From positions 1 through 17,153 of the forward strand of contig JACPZV010000195.1 in assembly GCA_016195295.1 (NCBI GenBank): a stretch of DNA of 17,153 bases. Reading direction: 5' to 3'. Each line of letters starts with the position of its first letter. The stretch's first letter is position 1. Source of the DNA: Acidobacteriota bacterium (GTDB lineage Bacteria; Acidobacteriota; Vicinamibacteria; Vicinamibacterales; CAVVIG01). The notes below the pieces were generated by a model, which made no database searches, had not been told where the DNA came from, and saw only the letters and a program-made list of their open reading frames with translations. The position numbers were made by a program, and so were the translations under genes. Positions 7,826-14,559 of the stretch are shown here, in pieces.

Positions 7826-8548
7826 TCAGAGAACGGCTTTGGACAGCAGACGCTGCAGTGTCTCGGCGGGCAGGGCGCCGACGAGCATCAGCGTGAGCTC
7901 ACCGGACCTGCGGCCGCAGACGTAGTAGTCGCGCACGGCGTCGCATCGGGCCGCTTCGAAGGATCCCGCGCGCGAAATGAACAACGAGAGGGTCTGGCCT
8001 TCCGCCGCGTAAAACAGCAGTTGGCTCCGTTCCCCGTTGAGGCGGCACAACCGTCCACCCAGAAGGCGCGCCTCCGGCATCAGAGGGGCCAGCGGCTGGA
8101 ACGGGACACGCTCCAGGAAGAACCGCGAGACCACGACCGGACTATCCGACGCGACTTCCGCCGGCATCGATTCCGGGACCGACCGCAAGTGATCGGCCAC
8201 CAGGTCCTCCAGGAACTGGCGCGACGGAGGATGCGCCGCGCCTTTCACATAGAGCGCCACGACTCCAATGACCACTGCGGCGCCCGCGCCCATCAGCCAC
8301 GCCGCGACGTTCGCACGCCGGCGAGACTGCTGAAAACGCAGCGCCTCGAGGCGGGCCTGCACGGCGCCTGGTGGCGACTCGCGGCTGGGAAGACGCGCGA
8401 TCGCGTGTTTGAGCGCGCGCATCGAGTGGGCGCGCGCCTGACAGCTCGCGCAGGTGGCGAGATGGGTGTCGACGGCATGGGCGACCTCGGTCGCCAGCTC
8501 GCCATCCACCCACTCGGACAGATGATCCGTGATGTGTGCGCACGTCAT
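7826..8548 (-). CDS. Membrane-anchored zinc-finger anti-sigma factor
   Basis: A 240-residue protein whose ATG overlaps the sigma stop (ATGA at 8545-8548). It has an N-terminal zinc-binding anti-sigma domain (Cys3, His29-x3-Cys33-x2-Cys36 in HLATCASC), a basic linker, one membrane helix at about 81-101 (VAAWLMGAGAAVVIGVVALY) and a ~135-residue periplasmic domain. The periplasmic part ends in a pattern seen in other anti-sigma factors (GRLCRLNGERSQLLFY ... YYVCGRRSGELTLMLVGALP) and carries Cys168, Cys202 and Cys211, which could form a disulfide or bind metal; that is inference. The finger should hold the ECF factor at the membrane until the outer domain senses stress. The frame is open to 8938, but the extra 130 residues lie antisense-like inside the sigma gene and look non-coding. 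Confidence 0.85.
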   Translation of the reverse strand: MTCAHITDHLSEWVDGELATEVAHAVDTHLATCASCQARAHSMRALKHAIARLPSRESPPGAVQARLEALRFQQSRRRANVAAWLMGAGAAVVIGVVALYVKGAAHPPSRQFLEDLVADHLRSVPESMPAEVASDSPVVVSRFFLERVPFQPLAPLMPEARLLGGRLCRLNGERSQLLFYAAEGQTLSLFISRAGSFEAARCDAVRDYYVCGRRSGELTLMLVGALPAETLQRLLSKAVL

Positions 8549-9072
8549 CGGCCCCTCCGCGAATGTCCGCGACCAGATACCGCGTCGCCTAGCGCACAGA
8601 CGAGTCGAGCCCTCGCGCGGGCGAGACGCGATCGGACTGTGCCGACCGGTACGCCGGTAATCTCCGCGATTTCCGCGTACGTGAACCCCCACAAGTCGCA
8701 CAGCAGCAGCGCCTCCCGCTGATCGAGCTGAAGGGTTGAGAGCGCGTCCTCGAGCACTCGAGCATCGAGCCGCTCCACGACATCCGCGGACACCAGAGGC
8801 GGATCCGCCAGTTGGTCGACATCGATCAGCTGCAACTCCAGACGCGCCGCCTGCGCGCGGCGCTCGTTCAGGAACAGATTGCGGGCGATTCGAAACAACC
8901 ACGTTCGGCACGCCCCGGGCTCGCGCAGCGTCTGCCAAGCGCGAAGAGCCCGCTCGTACGTCCCTTGTACGAGATCGTCCGCGTCCGCGCGGTTCGACGT
9001 GAGGCGGCGCGCGAACGCCGTCAGCTCGTTTGTGTAGCTGAGGGCTAATTCGGCAAACTGATCGCGATTCAC
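8545..9072 (-). CDS. ECF RNA polymerase sigma factor (RpoE-like)
   Basis: A 175-residue ECF sigma factor of normal length. Region 2 spans about 6-72 and includes ADADDLVQGTYERALRAW and the TWLFRIARNLFLNERR segment that recognises the -10 element. Region 4 spans about 108-160 (LQLDQREALLLCDLWGFTYAEIAEITGVPVGTVRSRLARARARL) with its helix-turn-helix for the -35 element. The start is a GTG at 9072 with GAGG eight bases upstream. It is the first gene of a tightly packed run of sigma, anti-sigma, permease, adaptor and channel, so it most likely controls its own operon. A matching ECF-type promoter sits 22 bases upstream (9094-9122), consistent with autoregulation. Confidence 0.92.
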   Translation of the reverse strand: MNRDQFAELALSYTNELTAFARRLTSNRADADDLVQGTYERALRAWQTLREPGACRTWLFRIARNLFLNERRAQAARLELQLIDVDQLADPPLVSADVVERLDARVLEDALSTLQLDQREALLLCDLWGFTYAEIAEITGVPVGTVRSRLARARARLVCALGDAVSGRGHSRRGR

Positions 9073-9093
9073 CTGTCGCGCCTCATGCGCCTA

Positions 9094-9122
9094 CAGACAC
9101 GCAAGACGGCTCGAAAGTTCCC
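9094..9122 (-). promoter_or_regulatory. ECF-type promoter of the sigma/efflux operon
   Basis: Reading the minus strand, GGAAC (9121-9117) with a following TTT is separated by 16 bases from GTGTCTG (9100-9094). The GGAAC ... GTC/TCTG layout is the usual target of ECF sigma factors of the RpoE type. It ends 21 bases before the GTG start, which leaves a very short leader with the GAGG ribosome site. The position and match suggest the sigma factor activates its own operon. Confidence 0.6.
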
Positions 9123-9138
9123 GGGCGGCCTCAATGTG

Positions 9139-9250
9139 GACGCAGGGGCCTCCGCACTGGTCTCGGGCAGAAGATCGTTCGAACCTTGGAGCTGACGGAC
9201 CGCGATCCTCGCGAGTAATCGCCGGAGAACCATGTCCGAAATGTCCGAAT
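9139..9250 (+). repeat. Degraded copy of the anti-sigma end and nrtS start (matches 489-602)
   Basis: Positions 9139-9218 align with 489-569 at roughly four fifths identity by eye, with one base missing near 9154. Read with that correction, the copy encodes GLGQKIVRTLELTDRDPRE and a stop, against GLEPKIVKNLQLTSRDPRE and a stop in the first anti-sigma gene. The similarity continues past the stop into GTCCGAAATGTCCGA (9235-9249 and 586-599), the start of the nrtS-like gene, then fades. Nothing upstream of 9139 or after about 9255 matches. This is best read as a relic of a second sigma/anti-sigma/nrtS cassette rather than a working element. Confidence 0.65.
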
Positions 9251-9372
9251 CAGGCCCGCATTCTTTTTTCGAACCAAGCCCACGCGCGGGTGTAGTATTC
9301 CGCCATCTTCACAGTCCGCACCATCTCCGATGTCGATGCGACGGAAGAGTACAAGAGTACAGAGGAGGGCGC

Positions 9373-12210
9373 ATGCGTGGTCTTGTCGCGCGTCGGATTT
9401 TCTCACTCGTGCTTGGCGTAATTCTGGTGTCGAGGCCCGCTGTGGCCCAGCAGACCGGCAGCCTGTCCGGCGTCGTCCGCGACGCGCAAGGCGGCATCCT
9501 CCCGGGCGTGACGATAAATATTTCGAGCGCCGCGCTGATCGGCGGCGTGCGCACCACGACCACGGGCGGGGCGGGCACCTACCAACTCACAGGGCTGCCG
9601 CCCGGCACATACGAAGTGACCTACGAGCTGAGCGGATTCTCGACGCTGAAGCGTGGAGACATTCGTGTGCTGGTCGCTCAGACCACTCGCCTCGACGAGG
9701 AGCTCGGCGTCGGCAACCTCCAGGAGACGATTGTCGTGACCGGCGCGTCGCCGGTCGTGGACGTCGGCTCGACGACGACGCAAACGAACATCTCGAAGGA
9801 AGTGTTCGACACCATTCCGACCGGGCGCAACCCCTGGGTGATGGCGGGTCTGGTTCCGGGCGTCATCACGGGCCGTCTCGACGTCGGCGGCACGGAGGGC
9901 ATGCAGCAGTACAACGTCGAGGCGTTCGGCTCCGCAGACAGTCAGAAGTCGTTCTCGATCGACGGCCTCAAGACGAACTGGGGCGGCGGCAGCGGCGGGG
10001 CGACGATGCAGTACTACGGCTTCGAGATGTACGAGGAATACAACATGCAAACGGCGTCGGGCGCCGCGGAGAGCGACGTCGGCGGCGTCTACATGAACAT
10101 GGTGACCAAGTCCGGCGGTAACCGGTTCACCAGCGACCACAACTTCTATTTCATGAACGACAAGCTGCAGGGGGCGAACGTCGACGACGCGCTGCGTGCG
10201 CGGCTGGGATTGGCGACGGGCCAGCAAACCGGTGCGGCCGGCAACCCGATCGACCTCTCGTACGACTGGAGCTCGACGCTCGGCGGTCCGATCAAGCGGG
10301 ACAAACTGTGGTTCTTCGGCGCGACGCGACGGTGGCGGCTGGATCAGTTCCAGATCGGGGCGCGCAACGTCGACGGCAGCCAGGCGATCGACGACAATCG
10401 GATCGAGAACTACATGGGCAAGGCCACGTGGAACGCGGCGACAGCGACGAAGGCTTCGTTCATGTTCAATCGGAATCTGAAGAATCGGTTCCATCGCCGG
10501 GACGCACCCTTCCTGTTCAGTGAGGACAAGGCCTCGGTGCTGCAGGATCAGCCGGCGCAGAACTATGTCGCGCAGATCAACCAGGTCTTCGGCACATCAA
10601 CGGTCTTCGACGCCCGATTCGGCCGAATGTGGGGCGTGTTCCCGACGCGCTACCAAAAAGAGGTCACGCCGAACGACATCGCCATTCGCGATATCGTCCG
10701 GAACACGCAGGCCAACGCGGCGACGGAACAGTCGCTCAACCCGAACCATCGGTACCAGGCGAACGCCACTCTCGCTTACTTCGCCGAGAACCTCGGGGCA
10801 GGCAGTCACGACTTCAAAGTGGGCACGCAGCTCTCCTGGGAGAAGATGCAATACAACCGCACGCGCAACGGTGATTTGTTTCTCGAGACCAACGACGGCG
10901 TTGGGCTGCGCGCGCAGATCGCGAACACGCCGGTCGAGTCGGATCATCGCCTGCGCACCTGGTCCGTCTTCGCGCAGGACCGCTGGGTGATCGGGAGAGC
11001 GACCATCAACTACGGCGCCCGGTTCGACGGCGTGAAGGCGTTCCTGCCGGCGCAGTCGAGTCCCGCCGGCACGTTCGTCGCCGCGCGATCGTTCGCGCCG
11101 ACCGACCTGTACGACTTCAATCTGAATGTGGCGCCGCGGGTCGGCGTCTCCTACGATCTGTTCGGCAAAGGGCGCACGGCACTGAAGGCATACTACGGCC
11201 GTTTCTACAATCAGTTCGGCTCGGAGATCGCCGAGAGCATCAACCCGAATGCCCGCATCAACGTGCAGGTGCCCTGGACCGACCGCAACAACAACTTGCG
11301 GCTCGACCCCGGCGAGCTGAATCTGACGAACTTCACGGGGTTCAGCGGCGTGTTCCCGCGGATGGATCCGGCCGCGACGCGTCCGTACAGCGACGAGATG
11401 AACGTCGGTGTCGATCACGAGTTGGCGCGCGATCTCGCGCTGTCGGTGAGCTATCACCGCCGGCAGCATCGCAACGGCCTGGCGATCGTCGATCTCGCGC
11501 GGCCGACCAGTGCGTACACGCCCATCACGCGCAGCTACACCGACACGCAGCGTGGCCCGCAGACCCTCACGGTCTACAGCCTCGATCCGGCGCTGGTCAC
11601 GCGCCGTGACCGCGTGATCACCAACGTCGACGTGCTCGAGAGCGACTACAACGGCGTGCAATTCAGCGTCAACAAGCGGATGTCCAACCGCTGGCAGATG
11701 CTCGGGGGACTGTCGCTGCAGAAGCACGAAGGCTTCGACCACAACGGCACCTACACGAACCCCGGCACCAATACCGATCTGAACAATCCGAATTACCGCC
11801 TGAACCGCGCGGGCTCGGCGATCTTCACGGACATTCCGTGGTCGTTCAGCCTGTCGGGCAGCTACCAGTTGCCCTACGACGTCACCGTCTCCGGCAAGTT
11901 CACGGCCCGCGATGGCGACCCGCTCAACCGCACGATCACCATTTCCGGCCTGCCTCAGGGATCCGACACTGTGTGGGTCCAGCCGCGGGGCGTCGATCGG
12001 TCGGAGACCGTGAACAAGTTCGTCGACGTCCGCTTCGCGAAGCGGTTTTCCGTGGGCGCGTCGCGGCTCGAGGCGTCGGTCGACATCTTCAATCTCCTCA
12101 ATGCCAATCCCGTTCTGGCGCAGAATGAAGCGATCGGCTCGACACTCGGCCGGCCGTCGCGTATCCTCGCGCCGCGAATCGTGCGCGTCGGCGCGACCGT
12201 GAAGTTCTGA
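9373..12210 (+). CDS. TonB-dependent receptor with carboxypeptidase-regulatory-like domain (Oar-like)
   Basis: A 945-residue outer membrane receptor. The ATG at 9373 follows AGGAGG at 9363-9368 and gives a clear signal peptide (MRGLVARRIFSLVLGVILV ... PAVAQ). The frame opens at 9232, but that stretch is the relic repeat and lacks a signal. After cleavage comes a CarboxypepD_reg-like beta-sandwich (GSLSGVVRDAQGGILPGVTI ... GTYEVTYELSGF), the plug (QETIVVTGASPVVDVGSTTT, GGNRFTSDHNFY) and a long beta-barrel ending in the aromatic RVGATVKF expected of outer membrane proteins. Such receptors take up large ligands such as oligosaccharides, peptides or chelates with energy from TonB; no SusD-like partner is beside it, so the ligand is unknown. 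It is divergent from the ECF sigma operon. Confidence 0.9.
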   Translation: MRGLVARRIFSLVLGVILVSRPAVAQQTGSLSGVVRDAQGGILPGVTINISSAALIGGVRTTTTGGAGTYQLTGLPPGTYEVTYELSGFSTLKRGDIRVLVAQTTRLDEELGVGNLQETIVVTGASPVVDVGSTTTQTNISKEVFDTIPTGRNPWVMAGLVPGVITGRLDVGGTEGMQQYNVEAFGSADSQKSFSIDGLKTNWGGGSGGATMQYYGFEMYEEYNMQTASGAAESDVGGVYMNMVTKSGGNRFTSDHNFYFMNDKLQGANVDDALRARLGLATGQQTGAAGNPIDLSYDWSSTLGGPIKRDKLWFFGATRRWRLDQFQIGARNVDGSQAIDDNRIENYMGKATWNAATATKASFMFNRNLKNRFHRRDAPFLFSEDKASVLQDQPAQNYVAQINQVFGTSTVFDARFGRMWGVFPTRYQKEVTPNDIAIRDIVRNTQANAATEQSLNPNHRYQANATLAYFAENLGAGSHDFKVGTQLSWEKMQYNRTRNGDLFLETNDGVGLRAQIANTPVESDHRLRTWSVFAQDRWVIGRATINYGARFDGVKAFLPAQSSPAGTFVAARSFAPTDLYDFNLNVAPRVGVSYDLFGKGRTALKAYYGRFYNQFGSEIAESINPNARINVQVPWTDRNNNLRLDPGELNLTNFTGFSGVFPRMDPAATRPYSDEMNVGVDHELARDLALSVSYHRRQHRNGLAIVDLARPTSAYTPITRSYTDTQRGPQTLTVYSLDPALVTRRDRVITNVDVLESDYNGVQFSVNKRMSNRWQMLGGLSLQKHEGFDHNGTYTNPGTNTDLNNPNYRLNRAGSAIFTDIPWSFSLSGSYQLPYDVTVSGKFTARDGDPLNRTITISGLPQGSDTVWVQPRGVDRSETVNKFVDVRFAKRFSVGASRLEASVDIFNLLNANPVLAQNEAIGSTLGRPSRILAPRIVRVGATVKF

Positions 12211-12220
12211 ACCACGAGCA

Positions 12221-12270
12221 CGTTGCGAGAGTCGTTCAGGGCACTCAATGTGAGCAACGCCACACTTTTT
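12221..12270 (+). terminator. Possible weak terminator after the TonB receptor
   Basis: A six-base stem CGTTGC (12221-12226) and GCAACG (12254-12259) with a smaller GAGT/ACTC pairing inside is followed six bases later by five T residues (12266-12270). The loop is long and the T run is separated from the stem, so this is a weak candidate only. Confidence 0.25.
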
Positions 12271-12316
12271 CACCTCGACGACCGTTGGTGGTGCACAGGG
12301 AAGTAGAGTAGCGATC

Positions 12317-13138
12317 ATGACTGCTCGACGAATCTTGACTGGCGGGATCGTGGTTCTGGCGGCCGTGGCAGTCGTGGGGGCCGTTATGCAGCACCGGCGG
12401 CGCGTCGCCGCGAGCTCGACACCCGTCAGCGCCGACACGATCACCCTGCGCTTTTTCAAGAATCCGACGGCGGTCCCGGCGCTCACCATGCAGACGATCG
12501 ACGGCCGCACGATCTCTTCGACCGACTGGCGCGGGAAGGTGACGCTGGTCAACTTCTGGGCCACGTGGTGCCCTCCGTGCAAGGCGGAAATCCCTGACCT
12601 GATCGCGCTTCAGGACAAATATCGCGACCAGCTCCAAGTGATCGGGATTTCTGAAGACGAGGGCTCCCCCGACGCCGTGACGCGCTTCGTGGCCGACCAC
12701 CAGATCAACTATCCCGTGGTCATGACGACGCCGGAACTGGAACGCCTGTTCGCCGGCGTCGCCGCCCTGCCGACGTCATTCATCGTCGATCGCGACGGGC
12801 GCATCGTCCAGAAGCACGTCGGCATGCTCAACGCGACGACCACCGAGGGGGAAACACGCGTCCTCGCCGGCTTGCGCATCGACGCCGCGATCGAGTACGT
12901 CGAGCCGGATCACGCGGTGGGGCTCGCCAATGCCGCCCAGGCGAAAGAGATTCCGGGAATCGACTTGACGCGGCTTACGCCCGGCCAGCGAACCGAGACG
13001 CTCCAGCGGCTCAACGCGGAACCGTGTACGTGCGGCTGCGGCCTGACCGTCGCGAAGTGCCGGGTGGACGACCCCACCTGCGGCGTGAGCCTTCCCATCG
13101 CGCGCAGGATCGCCGACGAAATCGCGGCGAAGCCTTGA
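12317..13138 (+). CDS. Membrane-anchored TlpA/ResA-like thioredoxin with Cys-rich C-terminal tail
   Basis: A 273-residue protein with an N-terminal anchor or signal (ILTGGIVVLAAVAVVGAVM), then a thioredoxin fold of the TlpA/ResA type facing the periplasm. The active site is WATWCPPC with Cys85 and Cys88, followed by the cis-proline loop (VAALPTSFIVDRDGRIV). These proteins reduce disulfides, often for cytochrome c maturation. After about residue 195 there is an extra domain ending in PCTCGCGLTVAKC and PTCGVS, giving five cysteines (237, 239, 241, 248, 255), which could bind a metal or act as a relay; the function is not known to me. It lies 106 bases after the receptor gene and is convergent with the dsbD remnant. 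The ribosome site is weak (AAGTAGAG upstream of ATG 12317). Confidence 0.85.
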   Translation: MTARRILTGGIVVLAAVAVVGAVMQHRRRVAASSTPVSADTITLRFFKNPTAVPALTMQTIDGRTISSTDWRGKVTLVNFWATWCPPCKAEIPDLIALQDKYRDQLQVIGISEDEGSPDAVTRFVADHQINYPVVMTTPELERLFAGVAALPTSFIVDRDGRIVQKHVGMLNATTTEGETRVLAGLRIDAAIEYVEPDHAVGLANAAQAKEIPGIDLTRLTPGQRTETLQRLNAEPCTCGCGLTVAKCRVDDPTCGVSLPIARRIADEIAAKP

Positions 13139-13165
13139 ACCGGTCGTGTCCACGCTGATGGCTGC

Positions 13166-13891
13166 CTAGAAGTTTTTCGGCCGCAGGATGACATAGGTGG
13201 GCAGGCCGATGGCCTCGAAGCGCTGCATCACGGCCTTGGCGGGCTGCTGGTCAGGGTCTTCCGCCTGGAACTTGATCTTTACGTAGCCGGCCAGCGCAGA
13301 GGTGACCTTCGGATCCTCAAACGTAGTCTTGTCCATCGTCAGGCAGTTCTTGCACCAGGTCGTCCACAGGTCAATCAGCACGGGCTTCTGCTCACGCGCG
13401 GCGGCGGCGAGACCATCGGCCAGAGAGGCGTGCCAGCCGGCCTTCACTTTCTCCTCCACGCTGGACGAGACGCTGCGCCAGGCCCCCGAGAAACACGATG
13501 ATCAGAATGGCGAGCGGCCCGCGCCCCTCGAAGAGCCAACGCGCCGTGACGCCAGTCTCGGCGTTGCGCACGAACGTGAGAAATTCTTCCGACGTGACGT
13601 ATCCGCCGGCGGTGCCGAGCACCGTGCACCCCTCCAGCAGGGTGGCTCGATCGTCAGGGCCGTCGGAATGAGGGACGGATCTCGCGGCTTGTCGGACTGG
13701 ACGTGGAAACCGTCGGGAAGAATAACCCGGAGCGCCGCTCGCACGTCGGTGCCCGCGCGCACGCCGTCGCTTCCCACAATCGGCGTCACGTCGGCCCGAA
13801 CGCCACGCAACTGCGCGTAACCAGCCGCCGCCGTCGCGGCCAGTACGCCTATCACCGCCATCCACCATCGCGATCCGCGCAAAGGTCTCAT
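13166..13891 (-). pseudogene. dsbD: dsbD remnant lacking its membrane core
   Basis: Three pieces of a DsbD-type thiol:disulfide transporter lie in order. 13891-13640: signal peptide (WWMAVIGVLAATAAAGYAQ) and half of the N-terminal domain (LRVILPDGFHVQSDKPRDPS, LIPTALTIEPP). About 13646-13476, in another frame: GYVTSEEFLTFVRNAETG and LFEGRGPLAILIIVFLGGLA, which normally leads straight into the first CxxP-bearing membrane helix. About 13475-13166, back in the first frame: the C-terminal thioredoxin domain with WCKNC and GLPTYVIL. The second half of the N-domain and essentially all eight membrane helices are missing, so electrons could not be carried across the membrane. The last piece alone could still be made from a GTG at 13459 (97 residues) but has no export signal. 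The start codon overlaps the upstream ytxJ-like stop (TGATG), implying a former operon. Confidence 0.75.
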
Positions 13892-14341
13892 CACTGCCTC
13901 ACCAGGTCCGCCGACATCGAAGAACGCGTGAAGCGGGTCAACTCCGCGCGGAGCGCGCGGGCGGTGACGCGAAAGTGCGATGCGCTCCACATGACATGGC
14001 CGTGGTCAACGAGCAGCACTTGCGGGGACTCGTGCCTGATGTGAAGTCGGGCCGCGATTGCGTTCGAGACCGGACGGTGCGCCCACACGTCCACGAGATA
14101 CACGTCCGCCGGAAGCGGCGGTCCGGCGAGCAACGCATCGATTTCCTCGAAGGCCTGAGCAACATGAGTGACAGGTTTCCCGCGTCATCGAGAACGCGAC
14201 TCGCGGTGCGTGAGGAAGGTGCACTGGCGGGGAGGCCGCATTCCCGTGTGGAGACGCTTCCAGCATGCCTGTGAGTTGCCTCACTGATGCGACGATTCGC
14301 AGCGTGTGACCGCCCGTGACATCGGATACCTTGACCGTCAC
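13891..14341 (-). pseudogene. ytxJ: YtxJ-like (BrxC-type) bacilliredoxin, frame-broken
   Basis: The C-terminal part, read from about 14163 to 13891, is clearly the YtxJ/bacilliredoxin family: AQAFEEIDALLAG, ADVYLVDVWAHRPVSNAIAA, RHESPQVLLV and HVMWSASHFRVTARALRAE. The N-terminal part lies in a different frame from about 14341 (SDVTGGHTLRIVASVRQLTGMLEAS). The join, around 14164-14240, is where the family has its FKHSxTCxTS active-site strand. Here it reads FSMTRETCHS before the frame changes, so the catalytic Cys is either misplaced or lost. Family members reduce mixed disulfides with low-molecular-weight thiols such as bacillithiol. It overlaps dsbD by one base. The shortest intact ORF starts at a TTG at 14133 and lacks the active site. 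The 5' end is approximate. Confidence 0.6.
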
Positions 14342-14559
14342 CGAGGCGCCGTCGCGAGCGTCACCCGATCGCGCGCCGGCGCGGCTGTTGCCGTCCGTCT
14401 GTAACGATCGGCGCCGTCCCGAGACATCATCAGCGGAATACTCTTCGCGGTCGCGTCGGCCGTCTGACCACCGGCGTGGGAACCTTCGCGGCTGCACCGG
14501 CAACGAGATCGGCCCTGACGGCGGCGAATGGTCCGGCCGCCCGTTGAAGAAAGGGCGAG
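14342..14559. other. Divergent intergenic region, no gene seen
   Basis: This 218-base stretch separates the ytxJ/dsbD remnants from the histidine kinase gene and should hold promoters for both directions. Open frames here are Arg-rich shadows without start sites or family motifs. A GGGAACCTT at 14480-14488 resembles an ECF -35 element, but no GTC-type -10 follows at 16-17 bases, so I do not call a promoter. Nothing else supported. Confidence 0.4.

Noticed and set aside
5026..7896. A 956-codon open frame on the plus strand opposite the RND permease
   Set aside because: It lies entirely antisense to a clearly identified permease; composition is dominated by Arg, Asp, His and Glu with no domain or membrane segment, as expected of a GC-rich shadow frame.
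8549..8938. N-terminal 130-codon extension of the anti-sigma reading frame
   Set aside because: It overlaps the sigma gene on the same strand in a different frame and is low-complexity; the ATGA overlap at 8545-8548 and the zinc-finger start fix the real start at 8548.
9268..9298. Possible housekeeping promoter (TTCGAA ... TAGTAT) for the TonB receptor
   Set aside because: The -35 match is poor and spacing is 19 bases; TAGTAT alone is too weak to call.
9232..9372. 47-codon N-terminal extension of the TonB receptor
   Set aside because: It consists of the relic repeat and would place the signal peptide internally; the ATG at 9373 has a strong AGGAGG site and begins the signal peptide.
10597..12582. 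A 661-codon open frame on the minus strand opposite the TonB receptor
   Set aside because: Arg/Val/His-rich shadow of the receptor gene; it also runs through the receptor stop and into the thioredoxin gene without any recognisable motif.
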